Source: Symbiodinium natans
Lineage: Eukaryota; Sar; Dinophyceae; Suessiales; Symbiodiniaceae
Direction: 5' to 3'
Assembly (NCBI GenBank): GCA_905221605.1
Contig: CAJNDS010000001.1
Location: forward strand, 504,025 to 564,024
DNA length: 60,000 nt
Shown: positions 1-12,900 of the stretch, in pieces
Layout of the letters: each line of letters begins with the position of its first letter
Numbering within the stretch: position 1 is the first letter of the stretch
Notes under the pieces: generated by a model
Told to the model about the DNA's origin: nothing
What the model saw: the letters and a program-made list of their open reading frames with translations, nothing else
Databases searched by the model: none
Translations under genes and position numbers: made by a program

Positions 1-845
1 TAGGACCATCGGGTTTAGGGGCCTGGGCCATAGGGTTTATGGGGCTTGGGGTTTGGGGTTGATTTGGGTTTGCGGTTGATTGGGCAGCGTTGGAGGTTTG
101 GGGTTTAAGGTTTACGGTTGAGGGTCTGGGGTTGATCGGGGTTTTAGGGTTGAGGGTGTGGGGTGCAGGGTTTGGGGTATAGGGGTTTGAGGTTTAGGGT
201 CCTGGTCCCTGAGCACAACTCACCGCACAGAATCTGCACAGTAAGGGTTTAGGGTTTAGGGTTTGGGGGTTGTGGGCATCATTGGGGTTGCTGGAGGTTT
301 GATGATCCCATGAGGTTTCGGGCTGGGTTTCTGCGTTCTGCCGGACATTTCGGCCTTTGATGCCCGGAGTTCCTGACCTGAAAGAAGTGGATCGGGTTTA
401 GGGTTTAGGGTTTAGGGCTTAGGGCTTAGGGCTTAGGGTTTACGGCGCAGGGTTTAGGCTTGAGGGTTCAGGGTTCAGGGTTTAAAGGTTATTCACGGCA
501 CCCCTGCGTCCTGGCGATTCACACGGTGGGTCCTAGAGATCCCTTTGGCAAGCCCTGCCCAACACTCTACTCCCCTTAGAACCTTAATAAAAATGATATG
601 TTTAATATCCTCTTGGGTTTAGGGTTTAGGGTTTAGGGTTTTGGGTTTAGGAAATAATTCCCAAGGGTGATATAGAACACTCCTGATTTCCTTGCTGGCC
701 CTGCGTGGGGAATGAGGCACTTGGGTGCCTTGTATCCCCCAATACACCCTTCAAAGGGGTTGTCTAGGGTACCTCACTCCCTGATTCCTAAACCCTACAC
801 CCTACACCCTACACCCTAAACCCTAAACCCTAAACCCGACTAAGA
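1..845. repeat. Telomere-like arrays with interspersed unique patches
   Basis: Degenerate TTTAGGG on the low side, and from 788 a CCCTAAA run (including CCCTACA variants) leading into the exon at 850. Unique patches near 300-390 and 490-570 have open minus frames too weak to call. A foldback relative of the 15.1 kb element lies at about 700-785. Confidence 0.8.
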
Positions 846-849
846 ACTG

Positions 850-931
850 AGCCAGTAGATTTCTGGGCATCCTCACCACTTCCCACGGCTCCGACAACCT
901 CGAAGGTTAAGTTGGCGTAGTGGGTGGCCAC
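850..931 (-). CDS. Probable exon, ASH/HYDIN-like strand
   Basis: Acceptor CGCAG|GTGG. Minus frame reads VATHYANLTFEVVGAVGSGE. LxFEVVG is the usual last strand of an ASH domain in HYDIN-like proteins. Confidence 0.5.
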
Positions 932-3900
932 CTGCGAACGAAGTTAGGGTTTAGGGTTTAGGGTTTAGGGTTTAGGTTTAGGGTTTCAGGGTTTCGGGGT
1001 TTCGGGTGTAGGGTTTAGGGTTTCAGGGTTTCAGGGGTTCTAGGGTGGACCCTTGCCGTAAGCCCCTTTAACTGCACTTTCAACCCTTAAGCTTAAACCC
1101 CTAAACCATAAACCCTAAACCCTAAACCCTAAGTCAGCCTTACAAATCCAAAAAAAAGCTCGCAACAGCTCCCCCCCCCCCCGGAAAGCTTGTGCGTCTC
1201 AACCTAAACCCTAAACGACCCTAAGCCCTAGACCCTAAACCCTGAACCCTAAACCCCAAACCCTAAACCCTAAACCCCAAACCCTAAACCCCCAAACCCC
1301 AAACCCAAAACCCCGCCTCGGAGGCGGTGAAATGCACCTCAGCCGAGCTGCTACGGCCCCGGGCGCATGGGATTTAGGTTCTTGAGGGCTTCGGGCTTAG
1401 TACCCTTCGGGTTTAGGGTTTAGGGTCGGAGGTTTAGGGTTTAGGGTTTAGGGCTTAGGGCTTAGGGTTTACCCTCACTCCAATTCGATAGTCCCTTAGA
1501 AACCTTGTGGGTAAGGCTTGGGGCAGGTTGCCCTGAATTAGGCTTTACTTGGGCTTAGGATCTAGGGTCTAGGGTTTAAAGTTTAGGGCTTATGGTTTAG
1601 GGTTTGGAGTTTGATTGGGCCCTAAACCCTAAACCCCAAACCCCAAACCCCAGTCTGGGGTGTTCTGGGGCAAAAACCAGCAGTCTCATCTCCGTCTGGG
1701 CTTCGATGATCCATCGGGTGTCGCGGGTCTGGCGCGGGGCACCAGGTGAGGTCGTTTACCCGAAGTATCCGCTTAGACTCACAAGTGACTAGGTTCAGTA
1801 AACCCTAAACCCTAAACCCTAAACCCGAAACCCTAAACCCTAAAACCTACTTAGTATTCGAAATTTTGGAGTAGGGCTGAGGGGTACGAATCCTTGAAAG
1901 GAGGTGACTGGGCGACAGTTGGGGACAGGGAATTTGGTGAGGGTTAAGGGTTTAAGGCTTTAGGGTTTAGGGTTCTGAAGGATCTGATGCAAGTTGAAGA
2001 GAGCCTAGCTGCATGCAGCTGCTATATGCCAGGGTTTGGGTTGAGTGTTCTTGTAGGTCTTCAGGGCACTCTGCGTTTAGGGTTTAGGGTTTCTCTGATT
2101 TTTTGAGCAGGGTACTTGAGGAGATTCCATGACGGCTTTTCTCGCAATAGCCTACAAGCCAAGTCGGCTGCACATGTATGAACTCCCCCCAACCTAGGTA
2201 ATTATGGCTGATGGCATAGGGCTTAAGCAGGGCTAGAATTTAAGGCTTCAGTTCTAACACCCTCCTGCAGCCGAGGGAACGTTACAGTGCAAAAACTGGG
2301 AACAGAGTAAGCCCGCCAGCGGCGCATAGGTCTCCTTGACTTCTTCCACCTCCTGGGCATATACATTACTGTGCCGCAAAACCCTGTGCTTGAAGGGGTT
2401 TAGGGTTTAGGGTTTAGAGTTCAGGGCTTAGGGCGATGCCTTGAACGAGGTAGTTTCTACTAGGGTTGAGGGTTTAGGGGGTGTTTGCCTTTGGGGGTTG
2501 AGTATGCTGCTTTCTGTGGGGTAGGGCATGGTTCCAGAGTATCGTTTTCATCACTTGGGTCCAACTTTGGTGAGTTGGAGGTTGAGGTATAGGTTGTTAC
2601 GGTTTGGGGGCTGAGTGGTGCATGACTACAAAGTGTAAATGGTCACTGCTACCTCATAAGCCCCATAGCCCTGCAATCCCTGAGCCCACCGCACATAGAA
2701 ATCCTCTAAACCCTAAACCCTTAACCCTAAATCCTAAAGGTCCTAAACCCTAAACCCTAAACCGACAGTATCAACCCGAGATCTCGAACCCTAGAAGATG
2801 GACATGATCAAGGCGATGCCTTAATTCTAGGTTCCCAAGTATGGGCTCTTAATGTTTTGGGTCCCTTGTTTTATAACCCATATATATATATATATATGTG
2901 TATATATATATATATACTAGACATAGTAAGGACCGACCATAGATTCATGGAGAACTGGAAAAACCACAGTGGAAGCATAATCTATAACAACTTAAGGATG
3001 ATAACGACAGTACACTTCTGACTTCTCAACAGGAACTTCAAGAATGGGTTTATTGCATAGGGTCATTAGCCGTTTATCCGATACAGAAGAGATTACAGAG
3101 GAAATCGGAAACATAAATGATATAAGCATGATGTGAGAATATAAACAGGAATAATGCAGCAATACGAATACATATTGGCTATATGCATATATGTATGTAC
3201 ATATAGCAACAATGACAAATGAATCCTTTTGGGATGCTCCCCCTTTTCCTAACAGTCCTTGAAAAAGGGCTTATAATGGGGTACTATCATCCTCCTGAGC
3301 GACTGCTCGTATTAGGGGGGAACATCTCAAGGTATATTTCATACTCTGGGTTGGCCTTTAAGCCCTCCGAAAAATATTCATGTTTAGGGTCCCTTATAAA
3401 CCTAAATAAGGAAACAAGAAACCAACCTAGTGCTCTAAACTCTCTCCGCGCCCTCAGCCCCGTCACTCCTCACCAGCCGCCTTTGCAGTGGAGTCGGCTG
3501 CCTCACGTTGAGGGGCTCAAACGGCCCCCCAAACTGTTAGGGTTCAGGGTTTAGGGATTGTGTGGTGCAAAGACTTTGTGGTGCTTAAGGGCTTGGAGTT
3601 TGGGGCTTCACGGGATTTTGAGTTTTGAGGGGTTTGGGCTTGGGACCCAAAGTCACAATTCTGACATGAAGAGTTTCCACGGCTTCCAGGGCCTGAGAAT
3701 TCTGCCTACTCGAGGGCTTGGGGTTCAAGGCTCAGATGGAGGTTTGCGAAAATAGGGGAGCCCTTAAGAAGACCCGATCAGAAGGACTCCCTTATAAAAA
3801 GGGCCCCAAGAAGAAACCCCTGAGGTACCCCTGATTCGGAGACCCCCCAGAGAAGCCTTCAAACCCAAACACACACACACACACACACACACACTGGGGG

Positions 3901-6900
3901 GGGGGGGGGGGGGCGCCGTTTTTTGGCGGTGGCTTAGGGCCCCTCTCAACGCCGTGGTATGCAACTCCAGGTCCCCTTATACTCCCCACTTCCCCCTAAG
4001 GCTCCCCAAGCTTCCCTAGGGTTTAGGGTTTAGGGTTTAGGGTTTAGGGTTTAGGGTTTAGGGTTTAGGGTTTAGGGTTTAGGGTTTAGGGTTTAGGGAT
4101 CCCGAGGTGCCGAATACAGGGGCCTTAAGAATTAGAACAGGGTTGACAATATTCCGACCCCCATGCACCCCCCCTTGAACCCCCCCTCCCTTAAGAACCC
4201 TATAATCAAAGTTCGAGCAACTGGGCAGTGTCTTAGGGACCCTAAACCCTAAACCCTAAACCTGGTGGATGGGGAGCCACGGAATGAGAAAGAATTGCGA
4301 GCATGGAGCCTTTGCTTTGGAATCGGTGCTTAGGGTTTTAGGGTTGAGGGTTTAGGTTTGAGGGTTTAGGGTTTTGGGGGCCCCGCCGGGGGGACGGGCG
4401 TGAGGATGGAGAAGTTCTCCAGCGCGAAGCGCTGCGCAGGGGAGCGGTTGGCAACAATCCCTCAGGATCCAAGTGCCTATAGAGTAATTATATACATGGG
4501 CCCAAACACTACTTTTTCGGAACCCATTTAAGGCCCAAGTACATACTCTATAGGCACATGGATCCCTAAAGAATGTGGGATTTGGGGGTTTAGGGTCAAT
4601 CAACACTCGACGCCTGAGTTGGTGTTGCTCTCTTGGTGGGCAGGTGACTACATTTACTTGTCATATCTCAACGAGCCAGAAAGCTAGGTATCAACGGAAG
4701 GAGCTAAACTCGCGAGTCTAGGTGGGGTCTGTGTTGGAGGGAGGTGGAGGGGCTCAGGGTGGGGACCGATACTTGGCAGGGTTTCCTGGGCCCTTGGGCT
4801 GTGAAAGTGCTTTGGTGCTTCGGGGTCGCACACCCTGCGCCAACAGCCCCTAGGCCCTCAGCACTGACGAGAGTTGAACACATAGATGTGACAGAAGCCA
4901 CGCCTGGTGAAAGGCTTGGCCAAAAAGCGAAGCCCTTATTTGCCCTCTAAAGTGAGTGCCAGGCCCGAAACCCCAGGCGCTTCCTGCCCCAAGAGGCAAG
5001 GCTTCTCTGCCCTTGAATAGGTCCCTTGCTATGTTAAAAGCCTCAGATTGCAGCACGAGGGGAGGTCGATGTGGCTTGCTTGCCGTGAAACCCATGTGTA
5101 TCATAAACCTTGCGAAGACGAAGATCTAAAGAACCCACTGTTGAAGCTGAAGTTGGCCTCTAACCACAACTGGGACCCATCTGATGGAGGGGCCTTAAGA
5201 ATACTTATTCCGACCCCCTAAATTGTGCTTTTTGAAACATCCTCAAACAATGTCCGTGCAGCTGCAACAGTCTTCTTTCTGCATGGAAGCCTTTTGGCGC
5301 GGCTGGTGTCACCTACGACTGACCCTCCACTGCTCTCCATGAGCTCCCATGACTCGAAACTTATGTGTCGAAGCCGATGCCTAGGAGCAACTGGAGCAGA
5401 TCTCAGTAATCTTCCCACTTGATCTCGCCCTTCCGCAATGCCTCCAGGAACAAAAGAGTTTGGGGTTTAGGGTTTAGGGCTTAGGGGAGTAGGGTTTAGG
5501 GTTTAGGGTTTTTAGCGGCCAGAACAAGGGAAGTCTGAACATCCCTGATGACATCGTTTCGGGCAGTCCGTCCAACGCATGGCCCCACTGTCTCCAGTTG
5601 TGTGTGGGTTCAGGGTTCAGGGTTCAGGGTTCAGGGTTCAGGGTTTAGGGTTCAGGGTTTAGGGTGTTCAGGGTGCAGGGTGGTTTTGTATAGGGATCAG
5701 GGGAAAAAGTCTTCGGGTGTGGGGGTTAGGGGCCAGCCCTGAAGCCTAGCTGACCCTCAGCCCTTGCGCTAAGAGTAAGGATACGAGACCGGAGTCCTGA
5801 AATCGAAGATTTAAACTCTGAACCCAAAATAAGGCATTCGACTGCCAACAGGACGCAGAGAGGCCCCGATTGATCCCAACACCGGCATCGGGGGCCGCCC
5901 GCACCTTCGTGAGTACCTCCTGGAAGTCCTCTCTGGTGTAGATCTTCGTCTTCTCCTGGTTTGGGGACTTAGGGTTTTAAGTTTTAAAGCCCTATGAACC
6001 CTAAACTTTAACCCATAGACTCTGGGCCCTAGACGCCCGCTATCATCAGATGGGCTGCCTGTGTGGGAAAGATGCGGTCTTCGGTGACGAAAACGAACTG
6101 TTCATGGTCCATTGACCCCGATATACACATGAGTAGGTAACCCTGCAACCTCTTCCAAACCCTAAACCCAACTGTCAAGAAGGGTTGCCAGGATGATGGT
6201 TTAGGGGCTTATAGGGTTTTTAGGAACCGGGTTGGCGATTTAAGGTTGTGCGGCTTCCAGACCTTGAGGGACTTAGGGATAGTAGGGCTCAGGGCTGCAA
6301 GGACATAGGGATTCTGGGGTTTAGGAAGTTTAGGGAGCGACATGAAGCCCAGCAACCGCCGCCGAACATCCCAAAATCCAGAAGCATGTCTCAAGCAGGG
6401 GCTTGGTGGCCTAGTAGACATATCTTTATTATTATTAGTCGAATAATTATTACAACGGTACCCTTTTTGGGGGTTAGGGTTTAGGGCCTGTCTATATGGG
6501 AACCTTGAACCAACAAAAATAAAGGGTACCACTGGGCTACCAAGACGAAGGTGGCTAAGGCCTCTTGCTTGTAGTCTTCCGGCACCTGCGGCCGCGAACT
6601 CGAAAGAACGGCAAAGCAACGAAAGTGATGGTGCAGGGTTCCCCTAAACCCGCAACCCGAAACCCTAAACACAGGCAAAGAAAGGTACAAACTCCCAGAA
6701 CCCCGTAAACCCTAAACCCTAAACCTCAAACCCCACGTCCCCAAGCGCCGGCGTCGAAACTCAAGCCTGCTACGGAACGGGTTTGGGGTTTAGGGTTTAG
6801 GGTTTAGGGTTTAGGGTTTTGGGTTTAGGGACAGCAAGTGGATTTTCCTGCTTTCCCATTTTCCAAAGTACTCCCTGAAGCTCCAACACCTTCCCTAGCA

Positions 6901-9900
6901 CTAAGGCTCCTTCCTCCCCTCTTTGACCCGCCCGAAAGGACCCAGATGCCCCCCTTCACGCGAACATCGCCGAAGCCTCTCGAATCAAATCCAACGTGTC
7001 AGCCCCAAACAGCATTCTCCAAAAGGCTCACATCCGAAATCCTGCTGCAACCCTTTAAAGTGCGCCCTCAGCCCTCAACCCTAAATCCCAAGATGCAACC
7101 TCAAGCCGTTAAACCCTACACCCTAACACCCTAAACCCTGAACAGCCCTCAACCCTAAACCCCTAACCCTAGAACCTCAACTGTTGAAGCCTAAGCTATT
7201 AAACCCTAAACCCTAAACCCTAAACCCTAAACCCTAAACCCTAAACCCTAAACCCTTAACCCTTATAAACCCTAAACCCTAAACCCTAAAAAGCGCCTCC
7301 TCACTGCGGTCTGGTTCCCCCTCTTTCGCCTCCTTCTGGGCCTCTCTTCGACGAAAGATGTGCGTCGTGGCTCGATGAGGGCAAGTCGGGGTTCAGGGCT
7401 TATACGGGCTTCTAGGGGTGCGCACATACACGCAAACGTGACACATGTGCAAGGATAACAGGGATGTAGTTGATGCAACTGATAACTTGAAGTCCCTTGC
7501 TAGACTGACGCATTACAGCTGGATTGACTAAAGGACAACTCTGACTCAGCGCATCTGCTTCCACCTGCTTGGAAGGTCATACCCGAACTTAATCGCAGCC
7601 ATTGGCTTAACAAAACAGCAACCGGCTGTCAAACCCTAAACTGGCCATGAACCCTAAACCATTCACCCTGAACACTCTGCGCCGTATTGAGCCCCAAACA
7701 ACGAACACATCGCGGCCTCTAGACTATTTCCCCACAACGGCCAAGAAAGCCCAAAACACCCTTCCATCAAGACCGAACCCGAAACAGCACGGTGCATCCG
7801 GCCCACACCAGCACAAAGAAAACGCCAACATGCCGTACAATGGGCTGCCGGAGTCCTCACAAACGATAACCACATGCAACCAGAGGTTGATTGCTTGTCT
7901 CTTCCTACACATGTGCCAAACTCCAACTTCTGAGGGAGGCACCAAGGCACGCCTACTTCTGAGGGCAGCGCCAAAACTGGATAGAAAATATCGCACTAAG
8001 CTACCCTCCAAGCAGCTAGCACGTCCTGGGTCCGACATCCCATGATGCAGCATGCGTCCACACTGACATCAAGGCAAAAAGAGCATGGTTGGCTGTAGGG
8101 CAAACCCCCAACACCCGCACGAGTCTTCGGCGTCCCGCGAGAACTCCCGCGCCATGCCCACGGGCCGTAACAAGACGAGCTTGAAGGGCCCAAGCGGAGG
8201 CCATGCTGAAGGAAGAGCTTGACAGACCCAGGCAGGGGCAGAAGCAAACGCGAAGCAAACGCAAGAGGCACTGCGCGCATGGAAGGAAAGACTCAAGGTT
8301 CCCCGGCCAGGACGGAGGCCGCCGCCCAGACCGAACCCTAAACCCCCAACCCGAAACCCTAAAGCCTGGCAAGCCCAGAAGCCCAACTACCCTAAATTGA
8401 AGCTTTTCGGATCCGAGTTGAACCCTTTGCAAAAAACTCCCCTCTTTGCCCCAGAAGGCCCCTCTTGAAACAGACCAGGGCTCCCCTTGCCACCCCAGCA
8501 GCCTCCATGCGCTTCTTTGCCTCCTCCTTCCGCGCCTCTGCTGTGTTTTTTTGTTTGTTGTTTAATTTTGTTTTTTGTTCCGGATGCGACCCTCAACCTC
8601 TAAACCCTAAGCCCTGGTTACTCCCTATGCACCCTAAGCACTGCCTGGGTTCAGGTTTCATGGGTGGCGCTTAGGCTTGGGTTTGGCCCAGACCGCCAAG
8701 AGGCTAAGGGCTTAGGGGTTTAGGGCTTGAAGGGTTTGAGGGTTCAGAGATCAAGGACCCTAAGCCCTAAACCCTAAACCCTAAACCCGAAACCCGAAGC
8801 CCTGGTTGGGGGCTGGAGGCCTTCAGCCGCTTCTTTCGGGCGCGCTTCTCATCGATGTCCTGGCAAGGATTTTCCATTAAGAGTTTAGGGTGTTCTCTGA
8901 AGTCCCTCTTTGGGTCCGTAAAAAGTACGACACCCTGAAAATGATAACGATCCCGGACAAGACCGAGAAATACCCACTTATTTGAAGTTTGAGTGGGAGC
9001 CAGGATGCCTTTTTCAGGGGGGTTCTGGGGTATGATAGCCCTTGAAAATCAGGGTTTGGGGTCATATAGTGTTCAAAGGTGGGGCTGCGTTTAGAGACTG
9101 TGGCAAAGAAGCCTGAACACCTCCTACACCCCTGAGCCCGAAACCTCCTCAAAAAAACAAATCTCAAGTAACATCCATAACTTGTAGCTCTTAAACTAAA
9201 CCGCGGGGGGGGTGCCTTGGGAGGGCTCTTATAGCCCCCCCGCTGCTATGATGCTTCAGCTCCCGCAAACCATGAAAACCTTCTTTCAGCCAAGCTTCGC
9301 ACCAACCCGTAGAGCCCGGAAAAGGGTCCACAAAAAAAGGAGCTAGTTTCAAAAGACTTTGGTGGGGAAGGGGGAGGGGGGGGGGGTGGGGTATCTTATA
9401 GAAGTGATCCCTGCTTCAATCCGCAAGCTTCCATCCGGGTCCCCCTGCGCGCTGCTTCAGCAGCCCTGTCGGAAGACCAACCTCCTGGCAACATGTCGCA
9501 AGAATCGGATGGTTGCCCACACCCTCACACCCTCAACTGCTGCCCTATGATGCTGTGTTGGGGGGGGGGGGGGGGGGGGGGAGTGCCCAAATTCTGTGTA
9601 TGTTGCATCAAGCAGCCTCCCCCCCCTCCCGTCCCAATCAGGAACTATAAATCACTGGGGGTCTCGTCAAAGCCAAGATTGCGGCGGGGATTAGGGGGTC
9701 TAGGCTAGGGCGTTTGCGAAGAGTTAAGGCGGGATGGTCCTTTCAAAAACCCTGGACCCGAAATTGGGCTGTAAGGTTGCAAGTCGTTCAAGGGTACCCG
9801 AAACTCGCTTCACTCGCGAACTGTCCGGATGCTGCGCCAACTCTCGATGGGCTCAAGCGTGGAAAAGTGCCGAGCCCAGGCGGTACGGCCGCGCTTCGCT

Positions 9901-12900
9901 CTCGCTCGCCGAGAAAGTCATGCGGCGATGGCAACACCGCAGGACTGAGTAGGCGAGCCTGAGACGGATTTACAGGATATCTGCGCATATCACAACCGAA
10001 GCTGCAGTACAGGCTCTCGGTAGGCAAAGGCTTACAGCCCTATGCCCAAGCGGTACGGCCCTACGTCTTTCTCTTGCTCACCGAGAAAGTCTTGTGACAA
10101 CAAAACTGGCCACAAAACTGAGTAGGCGAGCTCCCGGAAAAAATCTCAGAGCAAGGGCTACGACGTGCTAGCACACGCAGGAGTTCACAATGTTGCGGGA
10201 GCCCAGCACGACTCCGGAATGGGACCCGAAGCCAACGGCCGAGTCCTCGCAGCTGTGTAGCTTATGTCAAGAGAGCCCTATAGCTGTCGGTCCGCCAAAG
10301 GACTGAACAGATAAGCACATGCCTGCTGCACCAAGCATGTAGCGTCACTAGAATGCCGAGAGAGGTTTGCAGCGAGTGGAGGCCACTCGAGCTGGCGACT
10401 GAGATCGCTTCTGCTGTCAAGATTAATGGGATCCGCGTGCCGATGCTGCGCCAACTCTCGTTGGGCTCAAACGTGGAAAATTGCCGAGCCCAGGCGGTAC
10501 GGCCGCGCTTCGCTCTCGCTCGCCGAGAAAGTCATGCGGCGATGGCAACACCGCAGGACTGAGTAGGCGAGCCAGGATATCTGCACATACTACAGCCGAA
10601 GCTGCAGTATGAGCGGTGTGGGATGTGCTAATCTGCTTATAATGTGCTTAATCTATGCCAATGCTGCGCCAACTCTCGATGGGCTCAAGCGTGGAAAAGT
10701 GCCGAGCCCAGGCGGTACGGCCGCGCTTCGCTCTCGCTCGCCGAGAAAGTCATGCGGCGATGGCAACACCGCAGGACTGAGTAGGCGAGCCTGAGACGGA
10801 TTTACAGGATATCTGCGCATATCACAACCGAAGCTGCAGTACAGGCTCTCGGTAGGCAAAGGCTTACAGCCCTATGCCCAAGCGGTACGGCCCTACGTCT
10901 TTCTCTTGCTCACCGAGAAAGTCTTGTGACAACAAAACTGGCCACAAAACTGAGTAGGCGAGCTCCCCGAAAAAATCTCAGAGCAAGGGCTACGACGTGC
11001 TAGCACACGCAGGAGTTCACAATGTTGCGGGAGCCCAGCACGACTCCGGAATGGGACCCGAAGCCAACGGCCGAGTCCTCGCAGCTGTGTAGCTTATGTC
11101 AAGAGAGCCCTATAGCTGTCGGTCCGCCAAAGGACTGAACAGATAAGCACATGCCTGCTGCACCAAGCATGTAGCGTCACTAGAATGCCGAGAGAGGTTT
11201 GCAGCGAGTGGAGGCCACTCGAGCTGGCGACTGAGATCGCTTCTGCTGTCAAGATTGATGGGATCCGCGTGCCGATGCTGCGCCAACTCTCGTTGGGCTC
11301 AAGCGTGCTGAATTGCTGAGCCCAGGCGGTACGGCCGCGCTTCGCTCTCGCTCGCCGAGAAAGTCATGCGGCGATGGCAACACCGCAGGACTGAGTAGGC
11401 GAGCCTGAGACGGATTCTCAGGATATCTGCGCATGTCACAGCCGAAGCTGCAGTACGGGGCCAAGCACGTGCCAAAGAAGGGCGAGATGAGCAACATCCA
11501 AGGGAGCCCAATACGCCATTCGGGGTTTTTGGCATTGGGGTTTGGGATGTTACCTTAACCGGATCTGGGTCTTTGGAATTCCCAAACCCTAAACCGAGGT
11601 GTGGCGCGTGATATGCACACCTCCCCAATCCGACCCCACTAGCATGTACTTGGAGGATCGGGAGCCTTAGGAGCTTGGGGTTTATCGGGGGTTAGGGTTT
11701 AGGGTTTAAAGGTTTAAGGGGTTTGAGTTTCAGAAAATAGGTACAAAGCAACCTATCGGGTTCTTCCTGCTTCATCATGCTTCATCAACCTCCTGAAAAG
11801 CTGCATCACTCATGATACGACCCCCCCGATCCTCCAAGAAGGGGGCTTGGGGTGTATGGAGCAGGACTTTCCGGCCAAGTTGTGATTTGCGGATTAGGGC
11901 TTAGGGTTTAGGGTTTAGGGTTTAGGGTTTAGGGTCTCAAGCTGGGTTCCGGACTCCTTGAGTGCGCCCCCTACAGAAGCCTTTGGCGGATTTAACTATG
12001 TAGGGCACCGAAATCTCTACCAAAGAGCCTGCAAGCTTGTGTGCAATCGTCCTTCGCCGGCGAGACGAAGGGGCAGTCATTGCAGTACTTCATGTACTTG
12101 GCCTTGTCACTAAGTTTTGGGGACCTTTGATGCGGGCCCTTGATTTGAGGCTTCTCCAAAGGGGCAAGATAAGGGTTTGCAGATCTCGAGTTCAGGTTCC
12201 GGGATACAAAAAAGTGTACTTTTTCTTGGCTTAATTGTCAGGCTAACCCGAGGTGTCCCAGCAAACTCTGACCCCAAACCCTAACCCAACCCTTTAAAGC
12301 CCACAACCCCCTGAACACCCTAAACCCTAAACCCTGAACCCTAAACCCTAAACCCTAAACCCCTAAACCCCTAAACCCCTAAAACCCAGGCCCCGGACGT
12401 CGGTGTGCTTCTTCATCACCACCACGCGGGTGGACCCGCAGCCATCGCACCACCGCTCCTGAAGTAAAAAAAGGCGATACTTTCACTCAGGGGTCCCCAC
12501 CAAGGAAGCATGGGTTGTTATGAGTCATAGTCCCCCAAAAAGTGTACACTCTCAGTTCTATAGGGGATTATAGTATCCCAAAAAGTGTAAAGTGTGCTCA
12601 CTCAGCTGCTAAGTTAGGGTTTAGGGAAACTGGAGCTATGAAGGATATAGGCTGATATGGGGGGTGTCCGAAATTAGGGGGTCCGTTTTTAAGGGAATCC
12701 TACTATTTGGCTTCTAAATAGGGGTCCCCTATTTTCGCAAACCCCCACATAGGCTGATATAAACCCTAAACCCTAAACCCTAAACCCTAAACACAAAATT
12801 GTGAAGGGGAGGACTCAGGGAGCTTAAGCCCGTTACCAGGTTTCGGGTAAGCTCAGGGTTGAGTTGTCTTATGGCACCCCGATCTTCCTTACACACCTTT

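Larger units (their letters stand above)
9831..11405. repeat. 832-bp tandem duplication
   Basis: Bases from 9831 recur from 10663, and those from 10445 recur from 11277, both offset by exactly 832. Only a few differences were seen (for example CTCCCGG/CTCCCCG and TTAATGG/TTGATGG), so the event looks recent. It lies between exons at 8.86 and 12.03 kb. No coding frame runs through it, and it contains almost no telomere-like sequence. Confidence 0.95.

Noticed and set aside
6838-7134. 98-codon plus frame rich in Pro
   Set aside because: Its second half is CCCTAAA repeat translation, and the first half has no supporting signal.
7647-8045. 132-codon plus-strand frame
   Set aside because: Both strands are open, composition is not protein-like throughout, and it starts in CCCTAAA-type sequence.
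8877-9167. 96-codon minus frame and a 28-codon plus frame (KKYDTLKMITIPDKTEKYPL)
   Set aside because: The minus frame has poor composition. The plus peptide looks better but has no splice context or relatives here.
9904-9958. Hammerhead ribozyme (GAAA and CUGA-type strings around a stem)
   Set aside because: CUGAGUA lacks the required G of CUGANGA, and there is only one hairpin rather than a three-way junction.
9831-11405. 5S rRNA or spliced-leader RNA gene cluster
   Set aside because: Only short matches (GGCTCAAG and a GCCTGGG-type string); the full SL or 5S sequence is absent.
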